This document shows positions 17,372 through 27,237 of a DNA stretch of 64,000 bases, piece by piece; within the stretch, counting starts at the first letter, position 1; the number at the start of each line of letters is the position of its first letter. The notes under the pieces are model-generated. The model made no database searches. It was not told where the DNA came from and worked only from the letters and a program-made list of their open reading frames with translations. Source of the DNA: CALDTK01 sp965213735 (lineage in GTDB: Bacteria > Bacteroidota > Bacteroidia > Chitinophagales > Saprospiraceae); the NCBI GenBank assembly GCA_965213735.1, contig CBDCAB010000005.1, positions 1,860,001-1,924,000 of the forward strand. Reading direction: 5' to 3'. The position numbers and the translations under genes are program-made.

Positions 17372-17795
17372 GCACTAGTGGCGAAGTGTTGAACTTCAAC
17401 CAGTAGCCGGCGAGGTGCGTGAGCGCTTCGGTGAGTTGCTTGTAAGTAGGCGGTTTGCTGATAAAGCCATTTGCGCCTAATTCGTAGGCCTTCTCAATAT
17501 CGCTGGATTGGGTACTGGAAGTCATCATCACGACGGGAATTTTCTTGATGATGTCGCCTTGCTTGATCGTCGCCAGAACATCGAGACCACTGACTTTTGG
17601 AAGTTTAATGTCGAGCACGATGAGATTAGGTGCTTGGGCCTCGCCAGTCTCAATGGCGTTGAGTAGATCTATTGCCTGTTGGCCATCGCTGACGGTAGTA
17701 AACTCGAAATTAGGATCGAATTTGTGCAGCGCACGTTTGAATAGATGTACGTCGACCGGATCATCCTCGACGAGAAGAATTTTCGGAGATCTCAC
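17364..17795 (-). CDS. Response regulator of the phytochrome kinase (Rcp1-like)
   Basis: 143 residues, a single receiver domain. The acidic pocket is Glu10-Asp11-Asp12, the phosphoacceptor Asp62 (IVLDIKLPKVSG), the switch Thr92 and the conserved Lys114 (ISKPP). The layout, with the long insertion before the phospho-Asp strand (GEAQAPNLIVLDIKLP), matches Rcp1, the regulator of cyanobacterial phytochrome Cph1. It begins 45 bases after the kinase gene and overlaps heme oxygenase. It has no output domain, so signalling must continue by protein contact. Confidence 0.92.
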   Translation of the reverse strand: MRSPKILLVEDDPVDVHLFKRALHKFDPNFEFTTVSDGQQAIDLLNAIETGEAQAPNLIVLDIKLPKVSGLDVLATIKQGDIIKKIPVVMMTSSTQSSDIEKAYELGANGFISKPPTYKQLTEALTHLAGYWLKFNTSPLVHA

Positions 17796-17840
17796 GGGTG
17801 TAATTTATGTCTTTCTCAACTAAATTGTCAGGGGGAATGT

Positions 17841-20117
17841 TCAGCTGCTTGCTAGGGTGAAGTAAAATGTGGCTCCATTGCCAGGGCTACTTTTAGCCCA
17901 GACTTTGCCTCCATGCCGCTCGGCCACTTTCTTCACGAGCGCCAGTCCCACACCGGTTCCCTCTACCGCAGCGCTTGAGGAAAGGCGGGTAAACATTTCG
18001 AAAGCGCGCTCGGCGTGCTCCTGCTCAAAGCCAATCCCATTGTCGGATATGGCAAAGACTTTTTCAAACGATTTGGAGGGCTTCACTTGCAGCTCGAGTT
18101 TGATGACTGGTTGATGGGAAGAATACTTCAAGGCATTGCTGATCAAATTGCGCAGCAATATTTGGACCAAGGTAGTGTCAGCAAAAATGGTGTAGTCATC
18201 GGCTGCACAGCTAAATTCGATGGTGTTCTTCGGGTGTGTAGCTTTGAGATCGGCTAGTGTAGCGTGAGCTAGTTCTGCCAAATCGCAACGCACTCGGTTG
18301 AGCGTGGACATTCCAATTTTGCTGATCTGGAGCAGGTCGTCGATGAAGCCATTCATCCGGGTAGTGAGTCGCTGAATGGTGAGCAGCATATCTTTGCCTT
18401 CCGCATTCATCACATCCTCATAATCCTCCAGGAGAATTTCTGAGTAAGCAGATATACCACGTAGGGGCGCCCGCAGATCATGGCTAACGGTGTAGGAAAA
18501 TGATTCCATTTCTTTATAAGCAGAGGCGAGTTCGCTATTGATGCGCTGCACTTGCTGATACTTGTGCATCACGACATCCTTGATGTGACTACGAAGGGCA
18601 AGGGCGCTGTCCTCATCCGCTTTATCCCAGGGCTGCGAGCGACCTCTCACCGTTTCTGTATATTTTAGAAAGCTCCGCCGTGGACTTAGGCGCACATTGC
18701 CGTCTGCAGTAGTCACAGCCGGCTTTTCTGGTTTGCCACCCCAATTAATTGAATGAATAATTTCAGGTCGAAACCAGATGATGCACTCTCGCTGGGCGTA
18801 ATTGGTCCAGAGCAGCAATACCCCAGCCGTGCAGTGATGCATGTCGGCTACCGGTTCGAACTGCTCACACAGGCGATCTGTGGTGAATAGCAGCTTTTCT
18901 TCGGAGCGATTGTGCGCCCACGCGATTAGCTCCTGAATCACCTCACGTGGGGGAGATTCTCCACGCAGTTCGAGCTTATCGTCTATACCTACTGCGGCGC
19001 CACAGCAGCCGGGGATGAGGTCGAGTACATTAGGCTCGCCGTGGAGGAGTGCCTCCGAGAGGCTGTCGGCCAGAATCATGCGTTCACCAAGAGCTGAACG
19101 CACCAGATTGACCTCCAGCAGGTGTTCTCGAAAGCGACTTGCCTCCTGAAGACTCAAGTGTCCGCTAAAGACTTCACCTAAGAAGCGGGTAAAGCTTCGC
19201 ATCTCATAGTCGAGGTAGCGCGGCGAGTAGTGGTGCAAAGCAAACAGCCCCCAGAGCTTGCCGTGCAGCATGATCGCCACGCTCATGGTGGCATCCACGC
19301 CCATGTTCTGCAGGTACTCCTGATGTATGGGACTCAGCCCCCGCGCATCTACTGTGGCGAGATCGAGGTTTAGATCGGCATCGGCAGCGGAGCTTCTGAT
19401 GAGTTGTGCTTGTTCGCAGGCGACGTTGGCGAGCAGTCGCACCTTGTTCTGCTTGTACAGTTCGCGTGCCTGAGGAGGAATGTCGGTGGCTGGATACCGC
19501 AGCCCGAGGAGCGGTTCGAGGTCATCACGTTTGGCCTCGGCGATAACGGCGCCATTATAATCTACATCGAAGCGATAGACCATTACGCGATCATAGCCGG
19601 TGACATCGCGCAACAGCCTCGCCATCTGGCTAAACAGGGTAGTATAGTCGACCAGCTGCTGCAGCTCGCTGACCACGCTGCCGAGTTTGCGTTGTGTGGC
19701 TGTCCCGAAGAAATTTCCAGCGACCGGTTCTATTTCTACGAGGAGGTAGTGCTCGGTTTTACGTGGTATTACCCGCAGACTTACCAGCTTATCGTCTACG
19801 TGTAGGTAGATGAGGTGAGGATTGGCTTCTGTAGTGGGCAGGTCATCCCAGCCACGGCGTAAGACGCTGATGCTGTCTTGGTCGAACAGGGTGCTGAGTG
19901 GCGCATCGAGCAGTTGCTGGTGGTGCTTGCCGAGGATTTGTTCGGTGTTGTCGCTGCTGATGCGGATTTGTAAATCAGCGGGATCGATTGCCAGCAGGCA
20001 GGCGTGTGGTTGGAGCAGGCCTATGTATTGGATAGGCTCGTTGGCACAATTGCTAAGGTCGAAGCTGGTGCGGTATGCCTGTTGCATACGCTCTTCTGTG
20101 AGGCGAGGATTGGCCAT
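17841..20117 (-). CDS. bphP: Bacteriophytochrome sensor histidine kinase
   Basis: 758 residues. Domain order PAS (about 20-130), GAF (about 145-320), PHY (about 335-500), HisKA and HATPase_c. The chromophore-binding Cys24 lies in the N-terminal extension (LSNCANEPI), as in biliverdin-binding bacteriophytochromes. The GAF domain has PATDIP with Asp212, His265 (SPIHQEYLQNMGV) and WGLFALHH (289-296). The PHY tongue motifs are WFRPE...WGGKPE (about 448-463) and PRRSF (479-483). The kinase has phospho-His546 in SHDLRAPLRG, N-box Asn661, DNGIGF (692-697) and GTGVGLA (720-726). It is a soluble red/far-red light sensor that should phosphorylate the response regulator downstream. Confidence 0.96.
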   Translation of the reverse strand: MANPRLTEERMQQAYRTSFDLSNCANEPIQYIGLLQPHACLLAIDPADLQIRISSDNTEQILGKHHQQLLDAPLSTLFDQDSISVLRRGWDDLPTTEANPHLIYLHVDDKLVSLRVIPRKTEHYLLVEIEPVAGNFFGTATQRKLGSVVSELQQLVDYTTLFSQMARLLRDVTGYDRVMVYRFDVDYNGAVIAEAKRDDLEPLLGLRYPATDIPPQARELYKQNKVRLLANVACEQAQLIRSSAADADLNLDLATVDARGLSPIHQEYLQNMGVDATMSVAIMLHGKLWGLFALHHYSPRYLDYEMRSFTRFLGEVFSGHLSLQEASRFREHLLEVNLVRSALGERMILADSLSEALLHGEPNVLDLIPGCCGAAVGIDDKLELRGESPPREVIQELIAWAHNRSEEKLLFTTDRLCEQFEPVADMHHCTAGVLLLWTNYAQRECIIWFRPEIIHSINWGGKPEKPAVTTADGNVRLSPRRSFLKYTETVRGRSQPWDKADEDSALALRSHIKDVVMHKYQQVQRINSELASAYKEMESFSYTVSHDLRAPLRGISAYSEILLEDYEDVMNAEGKDMLLTIQRLTTRMNGFIDDLLQISKIGMSTLNRVRCDLAELAHATLADLKATHPKNTIEFSCAADDYTIFADTTLVQILLRNLISNALKYSSHQPVIKLELQVKPSKSFEKVFAISDNGIGFEQEHAERAFEMFTRLSSSAAVEGTGVGLALVKKVAERHGGKVWAKSSPGNGATFYFTLASS

Positions 20118-20261
20118 AGGTATCTCGTTCTGCTACAGAATAGCGATGGTTTCAGCCGGGGCGGCTTGAGGTAAAGATGAGGTGTAAAGATGTGTGTTCC
20201 CGCTGACTGCGGGAGGCACCTATAGATGATTCTGGATGGTCATATGGGGTGCGTTTGGGGG

Positions 20262-20298
20262 GGCCGACGTCGTCCCACCGGGCAGGAAGAGCTGCGGC
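20262..20298. repeat. Solo copy of the GACGTCGT repeat, left arm only
   Basis: A 37-bp block GGCCGACGTCGTCCCACC...GAGCTGCGGC identical to the left part of the complete units further right. It lacks the right arm with ACGACGTC and is followed by unrelated sequence, so it is a partial copy. Confidence 0.75.
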
Positions 20299-20426
20299 TT
20301 ACCTCTTGCGAGCACTAATCTCTATTCTTCTAGGGGCTGTCTTTACTTTTTTGCTGCTCTAAAATTTTAGCTTTCATTCTCTTTTTTCTCTTCTTCTGCA
20401 GCCCCAAAAGAATTGGTTACCAGTCC

Positions 20427-20512
20427 GGCCGACGTCGTCCCACCGGGCAGGAAGAGCTGCGGCAGGCAAAGACAATATCTATTTGGGTAGCTCGGTTGAA
20501 CGACGTCTATAC
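20427..20512. repeat. Complete GACGTCGT...ACGACGTC repeat unit
   Basis: Left block as at 20262, then about 21 variable bases, then GGGTAGCTCGGTTGAACG and ACGTCTA. The GACGTCGT and ACGACGTC arms are reverse complements and can close a stem over the unit. It shares the upstream flank GGTTACCAGTCCGGCCGACG with the copy at 20663, so a larger segment was duplicated. Confidence 0.75.
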
Positions 20513-20662
20513 ATGATGGTTGTGGATTATTAGCGTCTATCCTGATATCTAACCCTCAGCACATGTCTCCCGCTTCCCATCTCTCGCCTCTCGCAGCGTT
20601 AGCGGCCTTTTTTGCAGTTCTTACACTTCTTTTGCAGCTTTAAAAGATTAGGTTACCAGTCC

Positions 20663-20922
20663 GGCCGACGTCGTCCCACCGGGCAGGAAGAGCTGCGGCA
20701 TTTTGATAACATATCTATTTGGGTAGCTCGGTTGAACGACGTCTATTCCGGCCGACGTCGTCCCACCGGGCAGGAAGAGCTGCGGCATTTTGATAACATA
20801 TCTATAAGGGTAGCTCGGTTGAACGACGTCTATTCCGGCCGACGTCGTCTGACCGCTCAGGTAGAGCTGCGGCATGTAGATGACGTAGATATAGGAGTAG
20901 CTCGGTTGAACGACGTCTACTC
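20663..20922. repeat. Three tandem 87-bp repeat units
   Basis: Left blocks begin at 20663, 20750 and 20837, giving an exact 87-bp period. Units one and two are nearly identical; the third has diverged in the middle but keeps both arms (GACGTCGT and ACGACGTC). The whole 20118-21108 gap otherwise holds no convincing gene. On the minus strand the units stay open and would encode a 29-residue repeat (core IDVVQPSYP..RYVIKMPQL), but a tandem array whose period is a multiple of three does this without being translated. Confidence 0.8.
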
Positions 20923-21035
20923 TCGCCGCAATGAAGTAGGTCACGATTTTGCTTTGCCTGTTTATAAACTTCAAGTTGCGGCTTGTAGGAGCTATTCTGA
21001 TGCACAATTTGGGATCAGCTTATGAGCGAAAAAGC

Positions 21036-21071
21036 AAAGGCCCTACTGATCGCAAGATCAGCAGGGCCTTT
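21036..21071 (-). terminator. Terminator of the 1373-residue T9SS gene
   Basis: Arms AAAGGCCCTACTGATC and GATCAGCAGGGCCTTT pair over 16 positions with one mismatch around a GCAA tetraloop. On the minus strand the stem is followed by TTTGCTTTTTCG, as expected for an intrinsic terminator of the gene ending at 21109. Confidence 0.85.
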
Positions 21072-21108
21072 GAGCTAAGTAGCAGCTGAGCTACTACAAT
21101 TGGAGTTA

Positions 21109-24100
21109 CTACTCCACGATGAGTCGCTTGCTCATAGAGCCAGCGGCATCGGTAGCAGTTACGGTGTATAGACCGCTCGAGAGAGAACCGACTGGCATTT
21201 CCAGGCGAGCGTCACCGGCAGCAACTATGCGTGAAAGAACTACACGTCCGGCAGCATCAGTGACAGTCACTGTGCGATCGGTATCGCTGGCTGTACCACC
21301 GAAGTCGACAACCACGCGATCCGAGACAGGGTTGGGTGCGAGCACGAATCCACCGACGCTAGCACCCTCACGGGTAACAGCAACGACGTTGGAGTACTCT
21401 ACAGAACCGTCAAGGTCTTCTGCGCGGAGGCGGTAGTAGGTTACGCGAGCTGGTGAACGATCTTCAGCAGAGTAGACTGCTTCGATAGCGCCATTGGTGC
21501 CACGTGGAGCAACATCGGCTACAGTTGCAAACTCTCCGGCGCGGAAAGCATCGGCAGAGCTAGCAGACTCGACAGTGTACATGTACAGGTCTTGCTCGCT
21601 AGCTACAGTCCACTCTACCACGTTGCGCGCACCGACTGGGCGAGCAGTGAAGGAAGTCAACTCGATAGGCAGTGGAGCAGAGTTGGTTACACTAATGGTG
21701 AAGGAACCACTGTCGAAGAAATCGTATACCTGCACGAGGTAAACAGTTGGAGCCTGGCGTGAAGACTGACCATTACCTCCGCCAGTTATGCTAGAGGTGA
21801 AGGTAAACATTTCAACTCCATCAGTGCCAGTACCATCCACGCAAGCGAGCTGCGTTAGGCCGGCGCAAGAACCTGTGAACACCCCAAGCACAGCATCAAA
21901 GTCCGAACCACCATCGACGGTGATGGTGATATCGCTACCAGCAACGGGTACTTCAACAGAGAACCAGACGTCGTCGTCGGGAGTACCAGTGGTGCAGGCA
22001 CCAGTCACGTTGGACGCAGTTGCACCATCAGTGGTGTAGGTTCCACCGTTGGCAGCTGTAGGCACACCGTTAGCATCAGTCAGGGCGATGGCATTAGCGC
22101 ACTCATCGTTGGCTGGTGGTGGGGGAGGTGCGATAAGGCAAAATTCAGAAGGACCGAAGTCATTATTGCCCCAGTCGTATACACGTAGCAGATACTCCGT
22201 TCCGGCGGTGAGGCCACTAAGGGTATAGGTGCCTGTACCAAATGTGCCATCGCAATCGACCTCTGTAGTGCTGGCGCAACCAGCGACGTATACAGCTGAG
22301 CTGAACGTGCTAAAGTTGTTTACCGAGACATTTACATCAATGGTAGATGCAGTAGCCGTAAACGAGTACCAAAGGTCACCACCTAAGTAGGAGTTACAGC
22401 TAGGATCGGCTCCAAAGATTGGGGTGCTGTTAGTCGCATTGGTGTTATCAGCTACAGTTGGAGTGCAGCCAGTAGCACTAGCTTGAACGGCAACTGGAAT
22501 GGCACCTGAACACTCATCGTTAGATGGTGGTGGTCCGAGGGTGGTGAAAGTCACAGGACCTACTTGGTTGCCACCACAGTTTGCCATGACATAAACGTCG
22601 TACATAGTTGACGCCATCAAGCCAGTCAGCGTTACGGATCCACCACTTGCCACGTTAACAGTTGTACCTGTTCCTGGAGTAAATCCAGTGACGCCGAACT
22701 CTACAGTGTTACCCGCAGCGATTGGATCGAAGGTCACATCAGCTGTTGTCTCTGCAATATTGCTAACAGTAAGGTTAGTTGGATCTCCGCAGGCGGGGCC
22801 TGCTTCAAAGCACCAGGTGACTGTTGTCGCACCTTGAGTATCGTCCCAAACCTGGAGTAGGTATTCTTCACCTACTGTTAGGCCACCAATAGTACCAGAA
22901 GAGTTATTCAAGCATCCAAACTCAGTAAGGCTAGAGCAAGTGCCGCCATATACCGCAAATCCAGGAGCACCAGTACCTGAGGTGAAGTTGATACTAGCCG
23001 CAGTAGCTGTCCAGGTGTACCAAAGGTCATAGTTTCCAGAGGGGTCACACGAGGGGTGTTGGCCAGTTTCAGTAACTTGACTGAAGTCCTCGCTGTAAGC
23101 TCCTGCACCACCTGGGCATGTTCCGTTCGCGCCTACGTTGGCAGCGATGGCACCTGAACAAAGGTCATTGCTCGGTGGAGGTGGAGGCGTGAACATGCAG
23201 AACGAGAAGTTACCCGGTGAATCATTGCCAGATTCGAAAATCCGCAGTGTGTAGGTAACTCCTGAAGTAAGACCATTGATTAACTCGTTTGAGCTAGTGG
23301 ACAAGAAGTTGGAGCAGTAGACGGGTGTCAATGCACCACAAGAGCCGCTATAGACCTCTCCATAAAGGGAGCCAGTCGTTGTGATCAAGTCGAGCTCTAC
23401 TACTGGGCCACCTGCTACGAAGGTATAGAAGACGTCACCGCCCGCATAAGTACCTGAGCCACAGACTGGACCTTCCCCGCTGTCTGTAGCATTAACAACA
23501 GAGCCAGACACAGTAGGACCGCAGGAGAGGCTACCGACAGTAACAGGCTCAGCGTCGACGCAGTCATCGTTGGCTGGACCGCCAATGACTTCGTACATGC
23601 AGAATTCAATGGTACCAAAGGCATTGTTGCCCGACTCGTACATTCGGATGAAGTAGGTTTCGCCAGGAGTTAAGCCGGTGATGCTTTCGTCCGTGGAAGT
23701 GGAAACGAAGTTGTTGTCGTACACGCAAGCTCCACCACACGCATCATACACGGAGATGTAGATTGAGCCTACTCCCGTGATCAAGTCCAGAAACACTGTT
23801 GAAGCGCCAGCCTCGAAGGAAAACCAGATGTCGCCATCACCATAAAGCGTCGATGTAGAACCACATACGTTACCAGCTGTGCCGGTAGCACTAACGTTAG
23901 TTGCTGTTACGGTGGGACCACAGGTAGCATTACCTACACTTACTACTGTAGCACCAGAGCACTCATCGTTAGCAGGTGGCGGGGGAGGAGTTGTTAGCTG
24001 AATATCAAACGTTGAGGTTTGGCCAGCAGTAGAAGTCCATGAAGCAACCCGGATGTAGTAGGTCTGACCAGAGGTCAATCCCTGAATCTGAAAATCCTGT

Positions 24101-25230
24101 GGGTCAGAGCATTGTAGTGAAGTCAATGCACCGCATGATCCGCTCAGGATTTCGTAGGCTAAGTCGGTAGTACTACCACCTTGGTTGATGGTATTCAAGT
24201 TAACGGCAGAACCATTAGCCACAAAAGAAAACCAGACGTCGTCATCGAATGTACCGGTACAGACATCTGCCTGAGCACTGGGCGTAGCGCCATTTACGGT
24301 ACCTGAAACAGCAGCTCCGTCAACGGTAACGCTGAAGGATCCAGCGCATTCGTCGTTAGCAGGTGCTGGCGGTGGGCTCGACATGCAAAATTCGATCGTG
24401 CCAAAAGCATTGTTGCCTGACTCGTACATCTGTATAAAATAGGTCTCACCTGCCGTCAGACCCGAAATGACCTCATTGGTGCTGGTAGATAAGAGATTGT
24501 TGTCATAAACACAGGCACCTCCACACTCAGCATACACTGAGATGTAAAGTGAACCAACGCCTGTGATTAGATCGAGAATGGCTGTTGTAGCGGTCGCCTG
24601 GAATGAAAACCAAATGTCACCGTCGCCATAAAGTGTGGACGTGGAGCCGCAAGCACTGCCTGCAACCCCTGTTGCCGATTGATTCGTTGCTGTAACAGTA
24701 GGCCCACAGCTAGTAGTACCAAGAGTTACCGGAGTCGCATTAGCGCACTCGTCGTTAGCTGGAGGTGGGGGGGGGACTGATAAGCAAAGGTCGAATACTC
24801 CGCTCTGCGAGTCACGCCACACATTAAGAACGTACTGTACTCCAGGAGTTAATCCGGAGATGACTTGCCCATTAGAATTAGAACTTGAACAGAAGAATTC
24901 AGTAGTTTGAGCGCAATTATCAAAAACTGCGGTCTCGACTGATGTATTACCAGTTATTGACATTAGCACACTACCACCTGCTGGTGCAGTGAAGGTAAAC
25001 CAGACATCGTAATTGACGCCAGTATTATCGCAGGAAGGATTTCCTGTTGGAGAGTCTGTGGCAGTTGATAGGTCAACGGTAGTGCCATTAGAACCTGTGC
25101 ATGAACCTGCAGGTGCAACAGTTAGTGGCAGCGCATTGGCGCAGTCATCATTCGCCGGCTGGGCGAATGCTAGAAAAGGTAGCAGCGCCAAACAGGTTGT
25201 CGCTAGCCAGTGTGTAGTCTTTGATCTCAT
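21109..25230 (-). CDS. T9SS protein with eight Cys-rich beta-sandwich repeats
   Basis: 1373 residues. The signal peptide ends near FAQPAND. Eight units of about 120-150 residues each open with a Pro-rich linker and (A/S)ND(D/E/L)C, carry conserved Cys and aromatic D(V/I/L)(W/F)(F/Y)(S/T)(F/W) and end in a Y..R(V/I)-type strand, resembling PPC-like pre-peptidase domains. Units two and four are especially similar. One fibronectin-like unit (ETTADVTF) interrupts the array after unit six. The end is an LPIELTSFTARP linker and a type A sorting domain (APNPVSDRVVVDFGG to LIVE). It is probably a surface adhesin or matrix protein. The C-terminal 180 residues closely match those of the gene at 25861. 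Confidence 0.88.
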   Translation of the reverse strand: MRSKTTHWLATTCLALLPFLAFAQPANDDCANALPLTVAPAGSCTGSNGTTVDLSTATDSPTGNPSCDNTGVNYDVWFTFTAPAGGSVLMSITGNTSVETAVFDNCAQTTEFFCSSSNSNGQVISGLTPGVQYVLNVWRDSQSGVFDLCLSVPPPPPANDECANATPVTLGTTSCGPTVTATNQSATGVAGSACGSTSTLYGDGDIWFSFQATATTAILDLITGVGSLYISVYAECGGACVYDNNLLSTSTNEVISGLTAGETYFIQMYESGNNAFGTIEFCMSSPPPAPANDECAGSFSVTVDGAAVSGTVNGATPSAQADVCTGTFDDDVWFSFVANGSAVNLNTINQGGSTTDLAYEILSGSCGALTSLQCSDPQDFQIQGLTSGQTYYIRVASWTSTAGQTSTFDIQLTTPPPPPANDECSGATVVSVGNATCGPTVTATNVSATGTAGNVCGSTSTLYGDGDIWFSFEAGASTVFLDLITGVGSIYISVYDACGGACVYDNNFVSTSTDESITGLTPGETYFIRMYESGNNAFGTIEFCMYEVIGGPANDDCVDAEPVTVGSLSCGPTVSGSVVNATDSGEGPVCGSGTYAGGDVFYTFVAGGPVVELDLITTTGSLYGEVYSGSCGALTPVYCSNFLSTSSNELINGLTSGVTYTLRIFESGNDSPGNFSFCMFTPPPPPSNDLCSGAIAANVGANGTCPGGAGAYSEDFSQVTETGQHPSCDPSGNYDLWYTWTATAASINFTSGTGAPGFAVYGGTCSSLTEFGCLNNSSGTIGGLTVGEEYLLQVWDDTQGATTVTWCFEAGPACGDPTNLTVSNIAETTADVTFDPIAAGNTVEFGVTGFTPGTGTTVNVASGGSVTLTGLMASTMYDVYVMANCGGNQVGPVTFTTLGPPPSNDECSGAIPVAVQASATGCTPTVADNTNATNSTPIFGADPSCNSYLGGDLWYSFTATASTIDVNVSVNNFSTFSSAVYVAGCASTTEVDCDGTFGTGTYTLSGLTAGTEYLLRVYDWGNNDFGPSEFCLIAPPPPPANDECANAIALTDANGVPTAANGGTYTTDGATASNVTGACTTGTPDDDVWFSVEVPVAGSDITITVDGGSDFDAVLGVFTGSCAGLTQLACVDGTGTDGVEMFTFTSSITGGGNGQSSRQAPTVYLVQVYDFFDSGSFTISVTNSAPLPIELTSFTARPVGARNVVEWTVASEQDLYMYTVESASSADAFRAGEFATVADVAPRGTNGAIEAVYSAEDRSPARVTYYRLRAEDLDGSVEYSNVVAVTREGASVGGFVLAPNPVSDRVVVDFGGTASDTDRTVTVTDAAGRVVLSRIVAAGDARLEMPVGSLSSGLYTVTATDAAGSMSKRLIVE

Positions 25231-25860
25231 GTGAAAAGTGGTTGGTTTTCCTCCCGGCGCCGAGGCGCCAATCGGTAAATTGGATTTGGTTTCGCTGCCA
25301 AGTTAGAAGGTCCTAACAGACAATTGCCGAACATACGGTATGTCCTGGGTATAAACGTAGGACGAAATGTCTGAATCTGTTGTTAATGGGCAGAAATTAC
25401 CGGTTTGCAGGTGGAAAATCAGCGTTGAGCGTGTGCTCCGAAAATTGATATCTCGTAAATGGTCAACTGAATACGCATATAAAAAGCCCGTATTTGACAT
25501 GCCCTCGTTCCGTGTAAAATGATTTTGGCGTGGGAAGATTTTGTGACATTGAGCAGGTGAGGGAGATTCTTCGGGCAGGGATGAGGCTCTTTTTTGCCAA
25601 TTTCTACACGTAGATCGAGTGTTAGGACTTGGCTCCAAGTCGCAGCTGTAGGCTGACTGCTTGTTAGTGAAACTTGGCTTACTCGCAGCAGCTAGTAGAT
25701 GCTGAAGAGTGATCACCACAAGCACTGCAGACCGAGGTGGATCGGGTTTAATATGGACATGAGGTCGGTAGGGGATTTCCTGTGGCGCTCACGGCAAATC
25801 CCGTCTGCTCAGAGGCAAAGAGCAGATGCAGTGGCGAATACTAACTGAGCTAGACTATAG
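25231..25860. other. Intergenic region between two T9SS genes
   Basis: 630 bases on the path between two minus-strand genes. Two hairpins follow the end of the upstream gene: GAGCAGA/TCTGCTC (25804-25826) and AAATCCC/GGGATTT (25772-25802). A GGCGCC-GA-GGCGCC palindrome (about 25256-25269) lies in the leader of the 1373-residue gene. An open frame at 25303-25725 has unlikely composition and no recognisable family, so I do not call it a gene. Confidence 0.55.
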
Positions 25861-26982
25861 CTAGTCAATTTGTAGCACCCGACTCCAGAGCTGCTCTCCA
25901 TCCGCTACCGTCAATACATAGTGGCCCGCGGCAAGTACCTCCACCGCTAGCTCTAGCTGAGCAACTCCGGCATTAACACGGCGAGTGAGTACCACTCTAC
26001 CCGTAGCGTCAGTAACAGTTATGGTGCGATCAGTGGTGCTGGGCGTACTGCCAAAGTCAACGACTACTCGATCCTGCGCAGGATTGGGAGCAAGGGCGAA
26101 ACCTCCAGCACTTGCTCCTGCACGCGTTACTGCCACTACCTTGGAATAGGCCACTGAGCCATCGAGGTCTTGCGCACGAAGGCGGTAGTAGTTCACGCGA
26201 GCAGGTGCGTGATCTTCCGCTGAGTAGATAGCCTCAATAGCACCATTGACACCTCGGGGAGCAACATCTGCCAGGCGTGCAAAGGCACCATCAGCAGTCG
26301 CGGCAGATTCTACGGTATACATATAAAGGTCTTGTTCGCTGGCCACCGTCCACTCTATAACATTGCCTGTAGCAGCAGGGCGGGCGCTAAAGGAGCTGAG
26401 TTCTACAGGTAAGGGTGCCGCGCCAACACTGAGTTGGGTGGTATACGTCACCGTTTCCTGAGCAGGTGAGCAGGAGGAGGTGTAAGTAGCAACAATGTCA
26501 ATGAAGACAGTGCCTGAACCGGCAACGATATAGTTAGACACCGGTGATGCTGTAATACCAGGCAGCGCCCAATCCTTGTCAGCACCCGGTGTGCAGGCTG
26601 GGCTAGAGTAGCGAAACGTACTGCTGGAAGTGCAGACATCAGGAGAGTTATCACTTCCCGCCACAGACGCTTCGCTGGGAGTGACGAGCGAATAGATTCG
26701 TGCAGTTAAATCTACCTCCGTCACATCGCAACTCGCTGGATCGTTGGTGACTGCATGAAGGTTGGAAATGCGCACAAAGTCATTGGCATCGGGAAAGCCG
26801 ATGAGCATGCCATCGAAGTCATTGCCAGGTCCAACTCCTTCTCGAAAAGTCGTCGGTGGAGGATAGCTACCTGGCATCCCGACCTCGAGGTCGAAGCCGA
26901 CGCGAAGGAAGGAGGCTTGGGCAGCGGCGTCAGTGGCGGTACCGACAAGAATGGCAAGGGCGAGTAGTAAGGTTTGCTTCAC
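25861..26982 (-). CDS. T9SS type A sorting domain-containing secreted protein
   Basis: 373 residues. Signal peptide (about 1-22, ending AAAQ), an unrecognised domain of about 165 residues with Cys pairs (CDVTEVDL, DVCTSSSTF, PACTPGADKDW), then LPVELSSFSARPA and a type A sorting domain (APNPAQDRVVVDFGS onward). From the linker to the end it is nearly the same as the 1373-residue protein downstream, including EWTVASEQDLYMYTVESA, while the N-terminal parts are unrelated. This suggests domain shuffling or gene conversion of the sorting module. Function unknown. Confidence 0.87.
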   Translation of the reverse strand: MKQTLLLALAILVGTATDAAAQASFLRVGFDLEVGMPGSYPPPTTFREGVGPGNDFDGMLIGFPDANDFVRISNLHAVTNDPASCDVTEVDLTARIYSLVTPSEASVAGSDNSPDVCTSSSTFRYSSPACTPGADKDWALPGITASPVSNYIVAGSGTVFIDIVATYTSSCSPAQETVTYTTQLSVGAAPLPVELSSFSARPAATGNVIEWTVASEQDLYMYTVESAATADGAFARLADVAPRGVNGAIEAIYSAEDHAPARVNYYRLRAQDLDGSVAYSKVVAVTRAGASAGGFALAPNPAQDRVVVDFGSTPSTTDRTITVTDATGRVVLTRRVNAGVAQLELAVEVLAAGHYVLTVADGEQLWSRVLQID

Positions 26983-27237
26983 TTCGGTGGGTTTGGGAGC
27001 TAAGTTAATCTTCTGCGCGTGCAGATGCGGTGTTAGTGGCTAACTGTGGGACGAAACACCCACATTCTTCTAGCTGTTCGACCGCTACTCACGAAAATTT
27101 CCTCTCCCGACTGTGGAAGAAAAATCTACAAACAATTTGTTTTGTTCCTGATTTTTCCTCATCTTCACCTAGTACGTATCGTTTGTCTGCTGGCACTCCT
27201 GCCCATTTGCTAGGAGGGGTTTTGACAAATCACGTTC

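Noticed and set aside
20262..20922. CRISPR array
   Set aside because: Units are 87 bp with conserved interiors and no unique spacers; no cas genes are nearby.
20648..21007. 119-codon minus-strand frame over the 87-bp repeats
   Set aside because: Openness follows from an array whose period is a multiple of three; no family, no start context.
25303..25725. 140-codon minus-strand frame between two T9SS genes
   Set aside because: Unusual composition, no recognisable segment, and it lies over hairpin-containing leader DNA.
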